Assembly: GCF_000767795.1 (NCBI RefSeq)
Contig: NZ_JANX01000002.1
Coordinates: 1 to 64,000, forward strand
Source: Inquilinus limosus MP06
GTDB lineage: Bacteria > Pseudomonadota > Alphaproteobacteria > DSM-16000 > Inquilinaceae
DNA length: 64,000 bases
Reading direction: 5' to 3'
The translations under genes were made by a program, and so were the position numbers. Below are positions 8,056 through 17,291 of this stretch, piece by piece. The first letter of the stretch is position 1. Each line of letters starts with the position of its first letter. The notes beneath the pieces are model-generated. The model worked only from the letters and a program-made list of their open reading frames with translations. It was not told the DNA's origin and made no database searches.

Positions 8056-9630
8056 TTGACGATTCACTTCCAGCAAAGCCGCGGCTTCGGGCTGCTCCGG
8101 CGGAGAACGGTGCTTGGCCTTCTCGGCTCGGCCATGGCCGCCCCGCTCCTGCCGCTGACGGCCCGGGGGCAGACGGCCCCGCGCAAGGGCGGCGTCCTGA
8201 ACGTTGCCGCCGCCTTCAACCCCTCCACCCTGGACCCGGTCACCGGCGGCCTCGGCTCGGACCACATGCTGCTGTATCCGCTGTTCGACACGCTGGTGGA
8301 TTTCGAGCCGGCGACGCTGGCGGCCAAGCCGGGCCTGGCGACGAGCTGGACATTCCTGGATCCCAAGACCCTGGTGCTGGAGCTGCGCGAAGGGGTCCGC
8401 TTCCATGACGGCGAGCCGTTCGATGCGGCGGCGGTCAAGGCCAATCTCGACCGGGCCCGGACGGATCCACGGTCATCGGTGAAGGGCGACCTGCAATCCC
8501 TGGAGTCGGTCGAGGTGCTGGCGCCGAACAAGGTGGCATTGCATCTCAGCCGTCCCGACACGGCGCTGCCGCTGATCCTGGCCGACCGCGCCGGCATGAT
8601 GTGCTCGCCCGAGGCGGTGGCGGAGAAAGGCCGGCAGCATGATCGCGAGCCGGTCGGCACCGGCCCGTTCAAGTTCCAGAAATGGAACGACAACGACGTC
8701 GTCGTGCTGACCCGCAACGACGCCTACTGGCAGCCGGACCGCCCCCATCTCGACGGCATCACCTTCCGCATCATCACCGACCTGAACACCGGCCTGCGCT
8801 CGGTGATCGCCGGGGAGAACAACTTCGCCTACCGGCTCAACCCGCAGCAGCAGGTCGTCGCGAGCCGGATGAAGGGCAAGGTGATCGTCAGCAGCACGCC
8901 GACCATCGCCGACTACCATCTGGTCTTCAACTACGGCCGGGCGCCGCTCAACGACCTGCGCGTCCGGCAGGCGATCAATTACGCGATCGACCGCGACGCC
9001 TTCAACAAGGCCGCGCTGCTGGGCCTTGGCGTGCCGGCGCAGACCATGCTGCCCCCCGGCTATTGGGCGCATGATCCTTCGGTCGACGGCTTCTACAAGC
9101 ACGATCCGGACAAGGCCCGCAGCCTGCTGCGCGAGGCCGGCCATCCCGGCGGCATCGAGATCCAGTTCTACGGCTATTCGGACCAGGCCTCGCAGCAGCG
9201 GCACGAGATCATCATGGAGCAGCTGCGCCAGGCCGGGATCACGGCCAGGCTGACCACGGCCTCGAGCGCGGACATGTATCAGCGCTTCATGGTCCGCGGC
9301 GAGGGCGACATGATGCTGACGCTGTGGACCGGCCGGCCGGACCCGAGCCAGCCCTTCCTGCTGATCTATGGCGAGAACGGCTTCAACAACGCCGGCAAGG
9401 TGCCGCCGCCGCCCGCCATGGTCACGGCGCAGGACCTGTCCCAGTCCGCGGCCGACCAGGCGACCCGCAAGCAGGCGTTCGGCCAGCTCGAGCGCCTGGC
9501 CCTCGAGAACGCGCTGTCCTGCGAGCTCGCCTTCGTGCCGGGCATCGAGGTCTTCACGCCCAACGTCAAGGGCTATGTCCCCAACCTCCTGGGCAAGCCC
9601 AAGTTCAACGACATCTACCTCGAAGGCTGA
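8056..9630 (+). CDS. ABC transporter substrate-binding protein, family 5 (Dpp/Opp-type)
   Basis: A 524-residue periplasmic binding protein with a TTG start behind a strong GGGAGGAG ribosome site. The N-terminus has a Tat-like RRRTVLGLLGSAM motif and a cleavage site near ARGQTA. The family 5 core is clear: GGVLNVAAAFNPSTLDPV at the mature N-terminus, FHDGEPFDAAAVKANLDRA, GTGPFKFQKWND and NDLRVRQAINYAIDR. Members bind peptides, nickel, opines or glycosides. Co-transcription with an enolase-superfamily enzyme and hydroxyacid dehydrogenases suggests a sugar-acid or glycoside ligand rather than peptides; that is inference. First gene of the operon running to about 16.6 kb. Confidence 0.92.
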   Translation: MTIHFQQSRGFGLLRRRTVLGLLGSAMAAPLLPLTARGQTAPRKGGVLNVAAAFNPSTLDPVTGGLGSDHMLLYPLFDTLVDFEPATLAAKPGLATSWTFLDPKTLVLELREGVRFHDGEPFDAAAVKANLDRARTDPRSSVKGDLQSLESVEVLAPNKVALHLSRPDTALPLILADRAGMMCSPEAVAEKGRQHDREPVGTGPFKFQKWNDNDVVVLTRNDAYWQPDRPHLDGITFRIITDLNTGLRSVIAGENNFAYRLNPQQQVVASRMKGKVIVSSTPTIADYHLVFNYGRAPLNDLRVRQAINYAIDRDAFNKAALLGLGVPAQTMLPPGYWAHDPSVDGFYKHDPDKARSLLREAGHPGGIEIQFYGYSDQASQQRHEIIMEQLRQAGITARLTTASSADMYQRFMVRGEGDMMLTLWTGRPDPSQPFLLIYGENGFNNAGKVPPPPAMVTAQDLSQSAADQATRKQAFGQLERLALENALSCELAFVPGIEVFTPNVKGYVPNLLGKPKFNDIYLEG

Positions 9631-9658
9631 CCGCCCCGGGGCCCACAAGGAAGTCTCC

Positions 9659-10834
9659 ATGAAGATTGTCCGGGTCGAAGACCTGCACGGCGCGGCCGGC
9701 TGGCGCACGACGTCGTTCCTGAAGATCGCGACGGATGACGGCATCGTCGGCTGGTCGGAATACAGCGAGGACGTGGGCACGAAAGGGCTCACGGCCACGC
9801 TGCGGGCCCTCGGCGAGCGGCTGATCGGCCTCGACCCCACGCGGGTCGAGTGGATCATGGCCCTGCTCTACACCCAGACGGTGCCGGCCTGGTCCGGCAT
9901 CAACCAGCACGCGCTGGCGGCGATCTGCAATGCCCTCCTGGACATCAAGGGCAAGGCGCTGGGCCTGCCGGTCCACGCCCTGCTCGGCGGCGCCGTGCGC
10001 GATCGCCTGCCGGTCTACTGGTCGCATTGCGGCAGCTACCGTGTCCGCTTCCCGGAGATGGTGGGGGCGAAGCGGATCTCGGACTACGACGACGTGTTCC
10101 GCCTCGGCGAGGAGGTGCGCCAGCGCGGCTTCAAGGCGCTGAAGACCAACATCATGATGATGGAAGGCGGGCGGCTGGAGAATTTCCGGCCGGGCTTCGG
10201 CTCCATGCCGGGCTTCCCCGCCCTCAACCCGCAGCCGCAGGTCATGCAATCCCTGTCGCGCCAGCTGGAGGCGCTGCGGGCGGGGGCCGGCCCCGAGGTC
10301 GAGATCATGCTCGACGCCAATTTCCACTTCCGAACGGAGGGGTACCTCCAGCTGGTCCGCACCGTCGAGCCGCATGGGCTGACCTGGCTCGAGATCGACA
10401 TGTATGATCCCGAAAGCCTGGCCCTGCTGCGCCGGGAGGCGGGCTTTCCGATCGCCAGCGGCGAATCCCTGTACACCCGCCGCGGCTACCGGCCCTTTCT
10501 CGATGCCTATGCCTTCGACGTCGCCATCGTCGACGTCCTCTGGAACGGCTACCTGGAGGCCGTGAAGATCGCCGCGATGGCCGAGGCCTACGAGGTCAAC
10601 GTGGCCCCGCACAACTTCTACGGCCATCTCGCCGACCATATCAGCGCACATTTCGCGGCGGCGGTGCCCAACCTGCGGATCATGGAGATCGACATCGACG
10701 ACGTGCCCTGGAAGGGCGAGTTCGTGACCCATCAGCCGGTGATCGAGAACGGCGAGCTCGTCGTCCCGGACCGGCCGGGCTGGGGAACCGATGTGGACGA
10801 GGCGGCCGTGCGCCGCCGCCCCCCGGACCGGTGA
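9659..10834 (+). CDS. Mandelate racemase/muconate lactonizing enzyme family protein, second copy
   Basis: A 391-residue enolase-superfamily enzyme, distinct from the one at 43. The start is the ATG at 9659, since the open frame upstream runs through the binding-protein gene. Metal ligands D219 (LDANFHF), E245 (WLEIDMYD) and E269 (SGESLY) and the likely base H318 (APHNFYG) are visible. LEID and GES replace the more usual FEEP and GER. The substrate is therefore uncertain; an aldonate or racemisable acid is plausible. It lies between the binding protein and the ATPases of one operon, 28 bases after the binding protein. Confidence 0.87.
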   Translation: MKIVRVEDLHGAAGWRTTSFLKIATDDGIVGWSEYSEDVGTKGLTATLRALGERLIGLDPTRVEWIMALLYTQTVPAWSGINQHALAAICNALLDIKGKALGLPVHALLGGAVRDRLPVYWSHCGSYRVRFPEMVGAKRISDYDDVFRLGEEVRQRGFKALKTNIMMMEGGRLENFRPGFGSMPGFPALNPQPQVMQSLSRQLEALRAGAGPEVEIMLDANFHFRTEGYLQLVRTVEPHGLTWLEIDMYDPESLALLRREAGFPIASGESLYTRRGYRPFLDAYAFDVAIVDVLWNGYLEAVKIAAMAEAYEVNVAPHNFYGHLADHISAHFAAAVPNLRIMEIDIDDVPWKGEFVTHQPVIENGELVVPDRPGWGTDVDEAAVRRRPPDR

Positions 10835-10854
10835 AGCGAGCGGAGGCGAGGCCC

Positions 10855-11877
10855 ATGGATGGTTCGGTGCAGGAGCGCGCAGCCGCGCCCCTTCTCGACG
10901 TACATGACCTGAGCGTGTTCTTCGGGTCGGGACGCGGCGAGACGCAGGTGACGCGGAAGGTTTCGTTCTCGATCGCCCCGGGGGAGATCGTCGGCCTGGT
11001 CGGCGAGAGCGGATGCGGCAAGACGGTCACCGGCCTGGCCCTCATGGGCCTGCTGCCCCGGGGGCGCAGCCGCGTCGAGGGCAGTATCCTGCTCGAAGGC
11101 ATCGATCTTGCGGCCCTGTCGCAGCGGCAGCTGCGCCGGATCAGGGGCAGCAGGATCAGCATGATCTTCCAGGAGCCGATGAGTGCGCTCGACCCCGTCT
11201 TCACCATCGGCGAGCAGATCAGCGAGACCCTGCGGGCCCATTCCGATATCGGCAAGGCCGAGGCGCGCAACCGGGCCATCGAGGCGCTGGCCCGGGTCGG
11301 CATCCCCGAGCCGGCCCTGCGCTATCACGCCTATCCGCACCAGCTCTCCGGCGGCATGCGCCAGCGCGCCATGATCGCGATCGCCCTGATCTGCGAGCCG
11401 AAGCTGCTGATCGCCGACGAGCCGACGACCGCGCTGGACGTTACCGTTCAGGCGCAGATCGTGGATGTCCTGGCCGACCTGTGCGCGCGGCTGGGCATGG
11501 CGATGCTGTTCGTCACCCATGATCTCGGCCTGGTGGCCGAGAGCTGCTCGCGCCTGGTGACGATGTATGCGGGCGAGGTGGTGGAAGAGGGCCGGGTCGA
11601 CGACCTGCTGGTGCGTCCGCGCCACCCCTACACCTCCGGCCTGCTGCGGTCGCTGCCCGCCCTGGCCGAGCGCAAGACGGCGCTTCCGGCGATTCCCGGG
11701 CGCGTCCCGGTCCGCGGCGAGATGCCGGAGGGCTGCCGCTTCGGCCCGCGCTGCCGCCATTCCCGCGCGGAGTGCCTGCGGCCGCAGACCTTGCAGGATG
11801 CAGGCCCGGGCCGCGTCCGCTGCGGCCGGCACCGCGACATCGTCCTGCCCGGGGCGCTGCGGGAGGACGCAGCATGA
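10855..11877 (+). CDS. ABC transporter ATP-binding protein (DppD/OppD-type)
   Basis: About 340 residues. A GTG at 10831 overlaps the previous stop, but the ATG at 10855 has GGAGG eight bases upstream and is preferred. Walker A GESGCGKT, signature LSGGMRQR, Walker [13 protein letters not shown] and the switch histidine in FVTHDLG are intact. The C-terminal oligopeptide-transporter extension carries the cysteine-rich GCRFGPRC motif near the end, with further Cys residues (a possible Fe-S site in this group). It pairs with the following ATPase to drive the Dpp/Opp-type importer. Confidence 0.92.
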   Translation: MDGSVQERAAAPLLDVHDLSVFFGSGRGETQVTRKVSFSIAPGEIVGLVGESGCGKTVTGLALMGLLPRGRSRVEGSILLEGIDLAALSQRQLRRIRGSRISMIFQEPMSALDPVFTIGEQISETLRAHSDIGKAEARNRAIEALARVGIPEPALRYHAYPHQLSGGMRQRAMIAIALICEPKLLIADEPTTALDVTVQAQIVDVLADLCARLGMAMLFVTHDLGLVAESCSRLVTMYAGEVVEEGRVDDLLVRPRHPYTSGLLRSLPALAERKTALPAIPGRVPVRGEMPEGCRFGPRCRHSRAECLRPQTLQDAGPGRVRCGRHRDIVLPGALREDAA

Positions 11878-12884
11878 GCAGCCACAGCCCGATCGTCGCC
11901 GTCCGCAATGTCGGCGTCCATTTCCCCATCGCCCGTCACGAGGTGCTGAAAGCCGTCGACGGTGTCTCGCTCGAGGTCCATCGCGGCGAGACCTTCGGCA
12001 TCATCGGCGAATCCGGCTCGGGCAAGACGACGCTCGGCCGCGCGCTCGTCTGCCTCGAACGGCCGGCGGTGGGCGAAGTCCTCCATGAGGGGATGGACCC
12101 GCACCGTCTGAGCGCGCGCGCCCTGCGGCAGCACCGCCGCAACTATCAGGTCGTGTTCCAGGATCCGAACGCCGCCCTCGATCCGCGCATGACGATCCTG
12201 AGCTCGGTGCGTGAGCCGCTCGATGTCGCCGGCGGCCTGCCGAAGGCGGAGCGGCGGCGGCTGGCGGCCGGGATGCTGGAGCGGGTGGGGCTGGGCCCCG
12301 AGTTCCACGGCCGCTATCCGCACGAGCTTTCCGGCGGGCAGAAGCAGCGCGTCTGCATCGCGCGCGTTCTGACGCTCCGGCCCTCCCTCATCGTCTGCGA
12401 CGAGGCGGTGGCGGCGCTCGACGTCTCGATCCAGGCCGACATCCTGAACCTGCTGGCGGAGCTGCAGCGGGAATTCGGCCTGACCTATGTGTTCATCACC
12501 CACAATCTCAGCGTCGTCGCCCATGTCAGCGACAGGATCGCCGTGATGTATCTCGGCCGGGTGGTCGAGCTCGCTGAGGCCGGGCGGATCCAGGCCCATC
12601 CGCTTCATCCCTACACCCAGGCTCTCCTGTCGGCCGAGCCGGTCGCCCTGCCCTCCTCCCTGCGCTCGAACGACCGGATCATCCTGCAGGGCGATTTGCC
12701 GAGCCCGGTCTCGCCGCCGAGCGGATGCCGGTTTCGCACGCGCTGCCCCTGCGCGCAGCCGCGATGCGCCGAGGCGGAGCCGGAATGGCGGGAGATCGAG
12801 CCCGGCCATTTCGCCGCCTGCCACTTCGCCGGGACGGCGACGGTCCGCAGCCAGGCGGCAGCCTCGGGAGAGACCGCGCCATGA
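11874..12884 (+). CDS. ABC transporter ATP-binding protein (DppF/OppF-type)
   Basis: A 336-residue second ATPase, translationally coupled to the first (ATGA). Walker A GESGSGKTT, the Q-loop FQDPNAALDPRM, signature LSGGQKQR, Walker B LIVCDEAVAALDVS and FITHNLSVV are present. The Walker B segment reads CDEAVAALD where DEPTSALD is usual, a common variant in OppF. The C-terminus again has the GCRFRTRCPCAQPRC cysteine cluster. It forms a heterodimer with the DppD-type subunit. Confidence 0.92.
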   Translation: MSSHSPIVAVRNVGVHFPIARHEVLKAVDGVSLEVHRGETFGIIGESGSGKTTLGRALVCLERPAVGEVLHEGMDPHRLSARALRQHRRNYQVVFQDPNAALDPRMTILSSVREPLDVAGGLPKAERRRLAAGMLERVGLGPEFHGRYPHELSGGQKQRVCIARVLTLRPSLIVCDEAVAALDVSIQADILNLLAELQREFGLTYVFITHNLSVVAHVSDRIAVMYLGRVVELAEAGRIQAHPLHPYTQALLSAEPVALPSSLRSNDRIILQGDLPSPVSPPSGCRFRTRCPCAQPRCAEAEPEWREIEPGHFAACHFAGTATVRSQAAASGETAP

Positions 12885-13834
12885 ACCGCCCGCTTGCCGT
12901 CATCGGGTCGCGCCTGCTGCAGGTTCTTCCCGTTCTCGTCCTGGCCACGCTGGCCATCTTCGGGCTGCTCCAGCTGGTGCCGGGCGACCCTGCCGCGGTG
13001 ATCGCCGGCGAATATGCGACAGCGGAACGGATCGCCGAGATCCGCCACATGCTGGGCCTGGACCTGCCGCTGTGGCAGCAATACCTGCACTGGCTGGCCA
13101 ACGCCCTGCAGGGCGACCTCTCGACATCGCTGATCACCGGGCAGCCGGTGCTGGACGAGGTGCTGCGGCGGCTGCCCGACACGCTGCTGATCGTCTCGTG
13201 CGCCCTGCTGCTCTCGATCGCCGTCGGCGTTCCCCTCGGCCTTCTCGCCGCCACCCATGTCGACGGCCCGGTCGACCGGACCGTGACCAGCGTCGCCTCC
13301 CTCGGCGTCGCCGTGCCGAATTTCTGGCTGGGGATGATCCTGGTCGGCTTCTTCGCCCTGGGCCTCGGCTGGTTTCCCACCACCGGGGCGGTCCCGATCA
13401 CGCAGGATTTCGGCGCGGCCATCGCCCATGCCGTGCTGCCCTCCGTTGCCCTCGCCATGGGCGGCACGGCGGAGATCACCCGACAACTGAGAAGCGCGAT
13501 GATCGAGGTCCTGTCCTCGCAGTATGTCCGCACCCTTCATGCCAAGGGCCTGTCGCAGACCCGCATCCTCTGGCGGCACGGGCTGAAGAACGTGTCGCTG
13601 ACGCTGCTGACCGTCATCGGCCTGGTCTTCAACCGGGCGCTCGGCGCGACCGTGGCGATCGAGGCGGTGTTCGCCATTCCCGGTACCGGCTCGCTGATCG
13701 TGACATCGGCGACGAACAAGGATTTTCCTGTTGTGCAAGGCGTGATCTTCGTGCTGGTGATGATCGTCATCGCCTGCAACCTCGTCATCGACCTGCTCTA
13801 TTCGATCCTCGATCCGCGGGTGAACAAGCGATGA
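12881..13834 (+). CDS. ABC transporter permease (DppB/OppB-type)
   Basis: A 317-residue inner-membrane permease, overlapping the preceding ATPase gene by ATGA. The N-terminal span RLLQVLPVLVLATLAIFGL is followed by the conserved LVPGDPA motif and periplasmic region. The ATPase-contact segment is YVRTLHAKGLSQTRILWRHG. The C-terminus ends DLLYSILDPRVNKR, a hallmark of the DppB family (DxxYxxxDPR). The length is normal for the family. Confidence 0.93.
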   Translation: MNRPLAVIGSRLLQVLPVLVLATLAIFGLLQLVPGDPAAVIAGEYATAERIAEIRHMLGLDLPLWQQYLHWLANALQGDLSTSLITGQPVLDEVLRRLPDTLLIVSCALLLSIAVGVPLGLLAATHVDGPVDRTVTSVASLGVAVPNFWLGMILVGFFALGLGWFPTTGAVPITQDFGAAIAHAVLPSVALAMGGTAEITRQLRSAMIEVLSSQYVRTLHAKGLSQTRILWRHGLKNVSLTLLTVIGLVFNRALGATVAIEAVFAIPGTGSLIVTSATNKDFPVVQGVIFVLVMIVIACNLVIDLLYSILDPRVNKR

Positions 13835-14709
13835 GCGCCCTTGCGTCCGATCGCCCGGCGACGGCCCCGCGGCGAAAGGGCCGGATCCGGCGGTGGCTCC
13901 TCTCGGACCTGCGTGCGACGGTGGCCCTGCTGTATCTCGCCATCTTGGTGGCGGTGTCGCTGCTGTCCGGGATCGTCGCCCCGCACTCGCCGCTGGAGCA
14001 GAGCATGGACATCCTGGCCCCGCCCGGCGCCGACCATTGGCTCGGCACCGACGACCTCGGCCGCGATGTGTTCAGCCGCCTGATCACCGGCACGCCGATG
14101 AGCCTCTATGCGAGCTTCCTCGCCGTCGGGATCGGGGCCGCCATCGGCCTGCCCATCGGCATCGCTGCCGGCTATCTCGGCGGCTGGGTCGACGTCGTGA
14201 TCAGCCGCGTCATCGACACCCTGCTGTCCTTCCCCGGCATCGTCCTCGCGATCGCGGTCACGGGCGCGCTGGGCATCGGCCTGACCAACAGCATGATCTC
14301 CGTCGGCATCGTCTTCTCCCCCAGCATCGCTCGGCTGATCCGGGTCCAGACCATCATCGTCAAGAGGGAGTTGTTCATCGATGCGGCGCGGACCTTCGGC
14401 ATGCGGCCGGCCCGCCTGATCCTGCGCCACATCCTTCCGAACGCGATCCAGCCGGTCCTGGTCCAGGTGACGCTTCTGCTGGCGACGGCGCTGCTGGCGG
14501 AGGCGAGCCTGAGCTTCCTGGGCCTCGGCGTGCAGCCGCCGCAGCCCAGCTGGGGCCAGATGCTGGCCCGCGCCTACGGCTATATGGAGATCGCGCCGGA
14601 GCAGATGTACGCGCCTGGCTTCGCCATCCTGCTCACCGCCCTCGCCTTCAACGCGCTCGGCGAATCCCTGCGCTCGCTTCTCGACCCCACCCGGCGCCGC
14701 GGCGACTGA
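13831..14709 (+). CDS. ABC transporter permease (DppC/OppC-type)
   Basis: A 292-residue permease starting in the ATGA overlap with DppB. The conserved periplasmic motif LGTDDLGRDVFSRLITGTPM and the EAA-type loop FIDAARTFGMRPARLILRHI are present. The C-terminal NALGESLRSLLDPTRRR is diagnostic of DppC. It completes the membrane channel with the DppB-type subunit. The operon order binding protein, dehydratase, two ATPases, B permease, C permease, two dehydrogenases is unusual in placing the ATPases before the permeases. Confidence 0.93.
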   Translation: MSALASDRPATAPRRKGRIRRWLLSDLRATVALLYLAILVAVSLLSGIVAPHSPLEQSMDILAPPGADHWLGTDDLGRDVFSRLITGTPMSLYASFLAVGIGAAIGLPIGIAAGYLGGWVDVVISRVIDTLLSFPGIVLAIAVTGALGIGLTNSMISVGIVFSPSIARLIRVQTIIVKRELFIDAARTFGMRPARLILRHILPNAIQPVLVQVTLLLATALLAEASLSFLGLGVQPPQPSWGQMLARAYGYMEIAPEQMYAPGFAILLTALAFNALGESLRSLLDPTRRRGD

Positions 14710-14738
14710 GCGGCAGCCCGGCATTACCGGAGGATATC

Positions 14739-15608
14739 ATGAAGATCGCCTTTCTCGGCCTCGGTGTCATGGGCGGGCCGATGGCGCGCCACCTCGCCGC
14801 CAAGGGTCATGAGCTGACCGTCTACAACCGCACGGCGGCCAAGGCCCAGCGCTGGGTCTCGGCCCATGGCGGCCGCGCCGCGCCGACGCCGCGCGAGGCG
14901 GCCCTCGGCCAGGACATCGTCATGACCTGTGTCGGCAATGACGACGATCTGCGCGAGGTGACGCTGGGGGCCGAGGGCGCCCTCGCGGGGATGGAACGCG
15001 GCGCCGTGCTGGTCGACCACACGACAGCCTCCGCCGACGTGGCCCGCGCCTTGTATGCGGCGGCGGCCGACCGGGGACTGGGCTTCCTCGACGCGCCCGT
15101 CTCGGGCGGCCAGACGGGGGCGGAGAACGGCGCGCTCACGGTGATGTGCGGCGGCGACGCCGAGGTGTTCGCGAAGGCCGAGCCCGCCATCCGGGCCTTC
15201 GCCCGCTCGGTCCGGCTTCTCGGGCCGGCGGGATCGGGCCAGCTCGCCAAGATGGTGAACCAGATCTGCATCGCCGGCGTGGTGCAGGGCCTCGCCGAAG
15301 GCATCCATTTCGGCCAGGCCGCCGGCCTGGATGTCGACGCCGTGCTGGACGTCATCTCCAAGGGTGCGGCCGGGTCGTGGCAGATGGACAACCGCGGCAG
15401 GACGATGAACCAGGGCCGGTTCGACTTCGGCTTTGCCGTCGACTGGATGCGCAAGGACCTTGCCATCTGCCTGGCCGAAGCGCGCCGGAACCGGGCGTCG
15501 CTGCCGATGACGGCCTGCGTCGACCAGTTCTACGCCGACGTCCAGAAGGCCGGCGGCGGGCGCTGGGACACGTCGAGCCTGATCACGCGGCTGGCCCTGA
15601 GCCGCTGA
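14739..15608 (+). CDS. NAD(P)-dependent beta-hydroxyacid dehydrogenase (tartronate semialdehyde reductase-like)
   Basis: A 289-residue member of the 3-hydroxyisobutyrate dehydrogenase family, which interconverts beta-hydroxyacids and semialdehydes. The N-terminal Rossmann motif is FLGLGVMGGPMARHL. The substrate-binding motif DAPVSGGQTGAENGALTVM and the catalytic lysine in GSGQLAKMVNQ are intact. The start follows GGAGG by six bases; the longer open frame upstream lies inside the permease. It could reduce a semialdehyde made from the imported sugar acid, or be a 2-hydroxy-3-oxopropionate reductase. Same operon as the transporter, 29 bases downstream. Confidence 0.9.
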   Translation: MKIAFLGLGVMGGPMARHLAAKGHELTVYNRTAAKAQRWVSAHGGRAAPTPREAALGQDIVMTCVGNDDDLREVTLGAEGALAGMERGAVLVDHTTASADVARALYAAAADRGLGFLDAPVSGGQTGAENGALTVMCGGDAEVFAKAEPAIRAFARSVRLLGPAGSGQLAKMVNQICIAGVVQGLAEGIHFGQAAGLDVDAVLDVISKGAAGSWQMDNRGRTMNQGRFDFGFAVDWMRKDLAICLAEARRNRASLPMTACVDQFYADVQKAGGGRWDTSSLITRLALSR

Positions 15609-15638
15609 CGCCCCGGTACGAACAGCAGGACGACAAGC

Positions 15639-16625
15639 ATGCCCGGACGGCACCGCGTTCTCTCGACCAGCCGGCTGCACCCCGATGCCGAAGACCTGCT
15701 GCGGCAGACCTGTGACTACGAGGTCGCGCCGGACGAGCGCCCCGACACGCTGCGGCGGGCGGTGGTCGAGGCGGACGCGCTGATCGTCCGGACCAAGCTG
15801 CCGGCCGATATCTTCGATCATGCCCGGCGCCTGAGCGCCTGCGTGCGCCACGGCGTCGGCCTCGACTTCGTGCCGCTGGAGGCCGCGACGCGGGCAGGCA
15901 TCCCGGTGGCGAACCTGCCTTCCGCCAACACCCAGGCCGTGGTCGAGCATGTCGTGGGTTCGATCATCGTGGTCGCCCGAGGCCTTCATGCTCTGGCGAA
16001 CGCCTTCGCGGAAACGGGGTGGTCGTCGCGCATCGGGCATTCCGGCATGGAGCTGCAGGGCCGGACGCTCGGAGTCGTCGGGTGCGGCAGGATCGGCCGG
16101 GGCGTCGCTCGGGCCATGCAGGCAGCCTTCGGAATGAGGGTGCTGGGCTTCGGGCGCGAGCTCGATCCGGCCGGCGACATCGAGCCCACGCCGCTCGACC
16201 GTCTCTTCGCCGCCTCCGATGCCATCACGCTTCATCTTCCGGCGACGCCGGAAACACGGCACATCGTCGATGCGCGACTGCTGGGGTCGATGAAGCCCGG
16301 AGCGGTCTTCATCAACGCAAGCCGTGGCGAACTGGTCGACAGCACCGCTCTGGCTGCGGCGCTGCGCGAGGGCCGGATCCGCGGCGCCGCCGTCGATGTC
16401 TTCGACCGGGAGCCTCCGCCGGGCGACCATCCGCTGAGGACGGCGCCGAACGCCTTCCTCACCCCGCATGTGGCAGGACTGACGGATGACAGCGCGCGCC
16501 GCATGAGCGTCGGCGCAGCCGAGGAAAGCCTGCGCATCCTTCGCGGAGAGCGGCCCCTGTCGCTGGTCAATCCCGAGGTATGGCATGCGTTCCTCCGCCG
16601 CAGGCAGCATGAGCGGACGACCTGA
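15639..16625 (+). CDS. D-isomer-specific 2-hydroxyacid dehydrogenase
   Basis: A 328-residue NAD-dependent dehydrogenase of the phosphoglycerate/glyoxylate reductase family. The cofactor-binding motif is LGVVGCGRIGRGVARAM. The catalytic triad is recognisable as Arg in INASRGELVD, Glu in FDREPPP and His in TPHVAGLT. No ACT or other regulatory domain is present, so it is unlikely to be the biosynthetic SerA. It is the last intact gene of the operon, 30 bases after the beta-hydroxyacid dehydrogenase, and probably acts on a 2-keto or 2-hydroxy acid in the same pathway. Confidence 0.9.
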   Translation: MPGRHRVLSTSRLHPDAEDLLRQTCDYEVAPDERPDTLRRAVVEADALIVRTKLPADIFDHARRLSACVRHGVGLDFVPLEAATRAGIPVANLPSANTQAVVEHVVGSIIVVARGLHALANAFAETGWSSRIGHSGMELQGRTLGVVGCGRIGRGVARAMQAAFGMRVLGFGRELDPAGDIEPTPLDRLFAASDAITLHLPATPETRHIVDARLLGSMKPGAVFINASRGELVDSTALAAALREGRIRGAAVDVFDREPPPGDHPLRTAPNAFLTPHVAGLTDDSARRMSVGAAEESLRILRGERPLSLVNPEVWHAFLRRRQHERTT

Positions 16626-16777
16626 TCCCGTGCCCCGCGATCGTGACGGCCCGGCGGATGCGCCGGCCGCTGACGTCGGGCTGCCTGCCCGACGCGCGGC
16701 GCAGGGGCAGTCGATCCGCCGAGCTCCGCGCCGGGCGGTTCTTCGACGGCATCCGCTGCCGGTGATAGGCTCCGCGC

Positions 16778-17119
16778 ATGGAGATCGACATCGAGAAGAC
16801 AGGCGCGGCAGTGCCGGGATCGCGTGGCAGTGGGCTGGCGCTGGTCGCGGCCGCGGCGCAACGGCCGGAGCCGATCCCGGTCTATGCCGAGATGAGCAGC
16901 GTCAACCCGGTGTTCCTCCTGCCCGCCGCCCTCGACGCCCGGGCCGAGGGAATCGCGGCCGGCTTTGTCGACTCGCTGACGCTCGGCGCCGGCCAGTTCT
17001 GCACCAATCCGGGCTTGATCTTCGCGGTTGAAGGCGCCGGTCTCGACCGCTTCCTCGCGGCGGCCGGCGCCGGCGGCGCTCCACCAAAGGCAGCACCTCA
17101 GCTCGCGGCATCGTCATAG
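16778..17119 (+). pseudogene. Remnant of alpha-ketoglutarate semialdehyde (2,5-dioxovalerate) dehydrogenase
   Basis: The 113-residue frame contains an internal piece of the aldehyde dehydrogenase family: [39 protein letters not shown] and the catalytic-cysteine segment [10 protein letters not shown]. Full enzymes have about 500-530 residues; both ends are missing here, and the last 20 or so residues (after [10 protein letters not shown]) are unrelated. The piece matches the KGSADH subgroup, which oxidises the last semialdehyde of glucarate/galactarate catabolism to alpha-ketoglutarate. Its position at the end of a sugar-acid operon suggests the pathway once continued here. It is probably not functional. 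Confidence 0.75.
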
Positions 17120-17146
17120 GGCTACTCCTAGGATTATCCCTATGAC
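17113..17146. promoter_or_regulatory. Long near-perfect inverted repeat centred on CCTAGG
   Basis: GTCATAGGG (17113-17121) and CCCTATGAC (17138-17146) are perfect complements. The bases between continue the symmetry through TCCTAGGA with only two mismatched pairs, so the dyad covers 34 bases. It has no T-run and no unpaired loop, so it looks like a dimeric-regulator operator rather than a terminator. It lies about 145 bases before the secreted-protein gene at 17292 and just after the dehydrogenase remnant. Confidence 0.5.
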
Positions 17147-17291
17147 CTCCAATCTTCTCCGCGATCAAACAAGCGGCCTTCACCGGGTTGTTACATAGGA
17201 GTGCGCCAGCTGCATTGCCGATGTCGGACATCCACGCTGCCCCAAAAGGGCTCTAGTATGATCGCCAAGGTCACCTTCGTGAGCTTGACTT

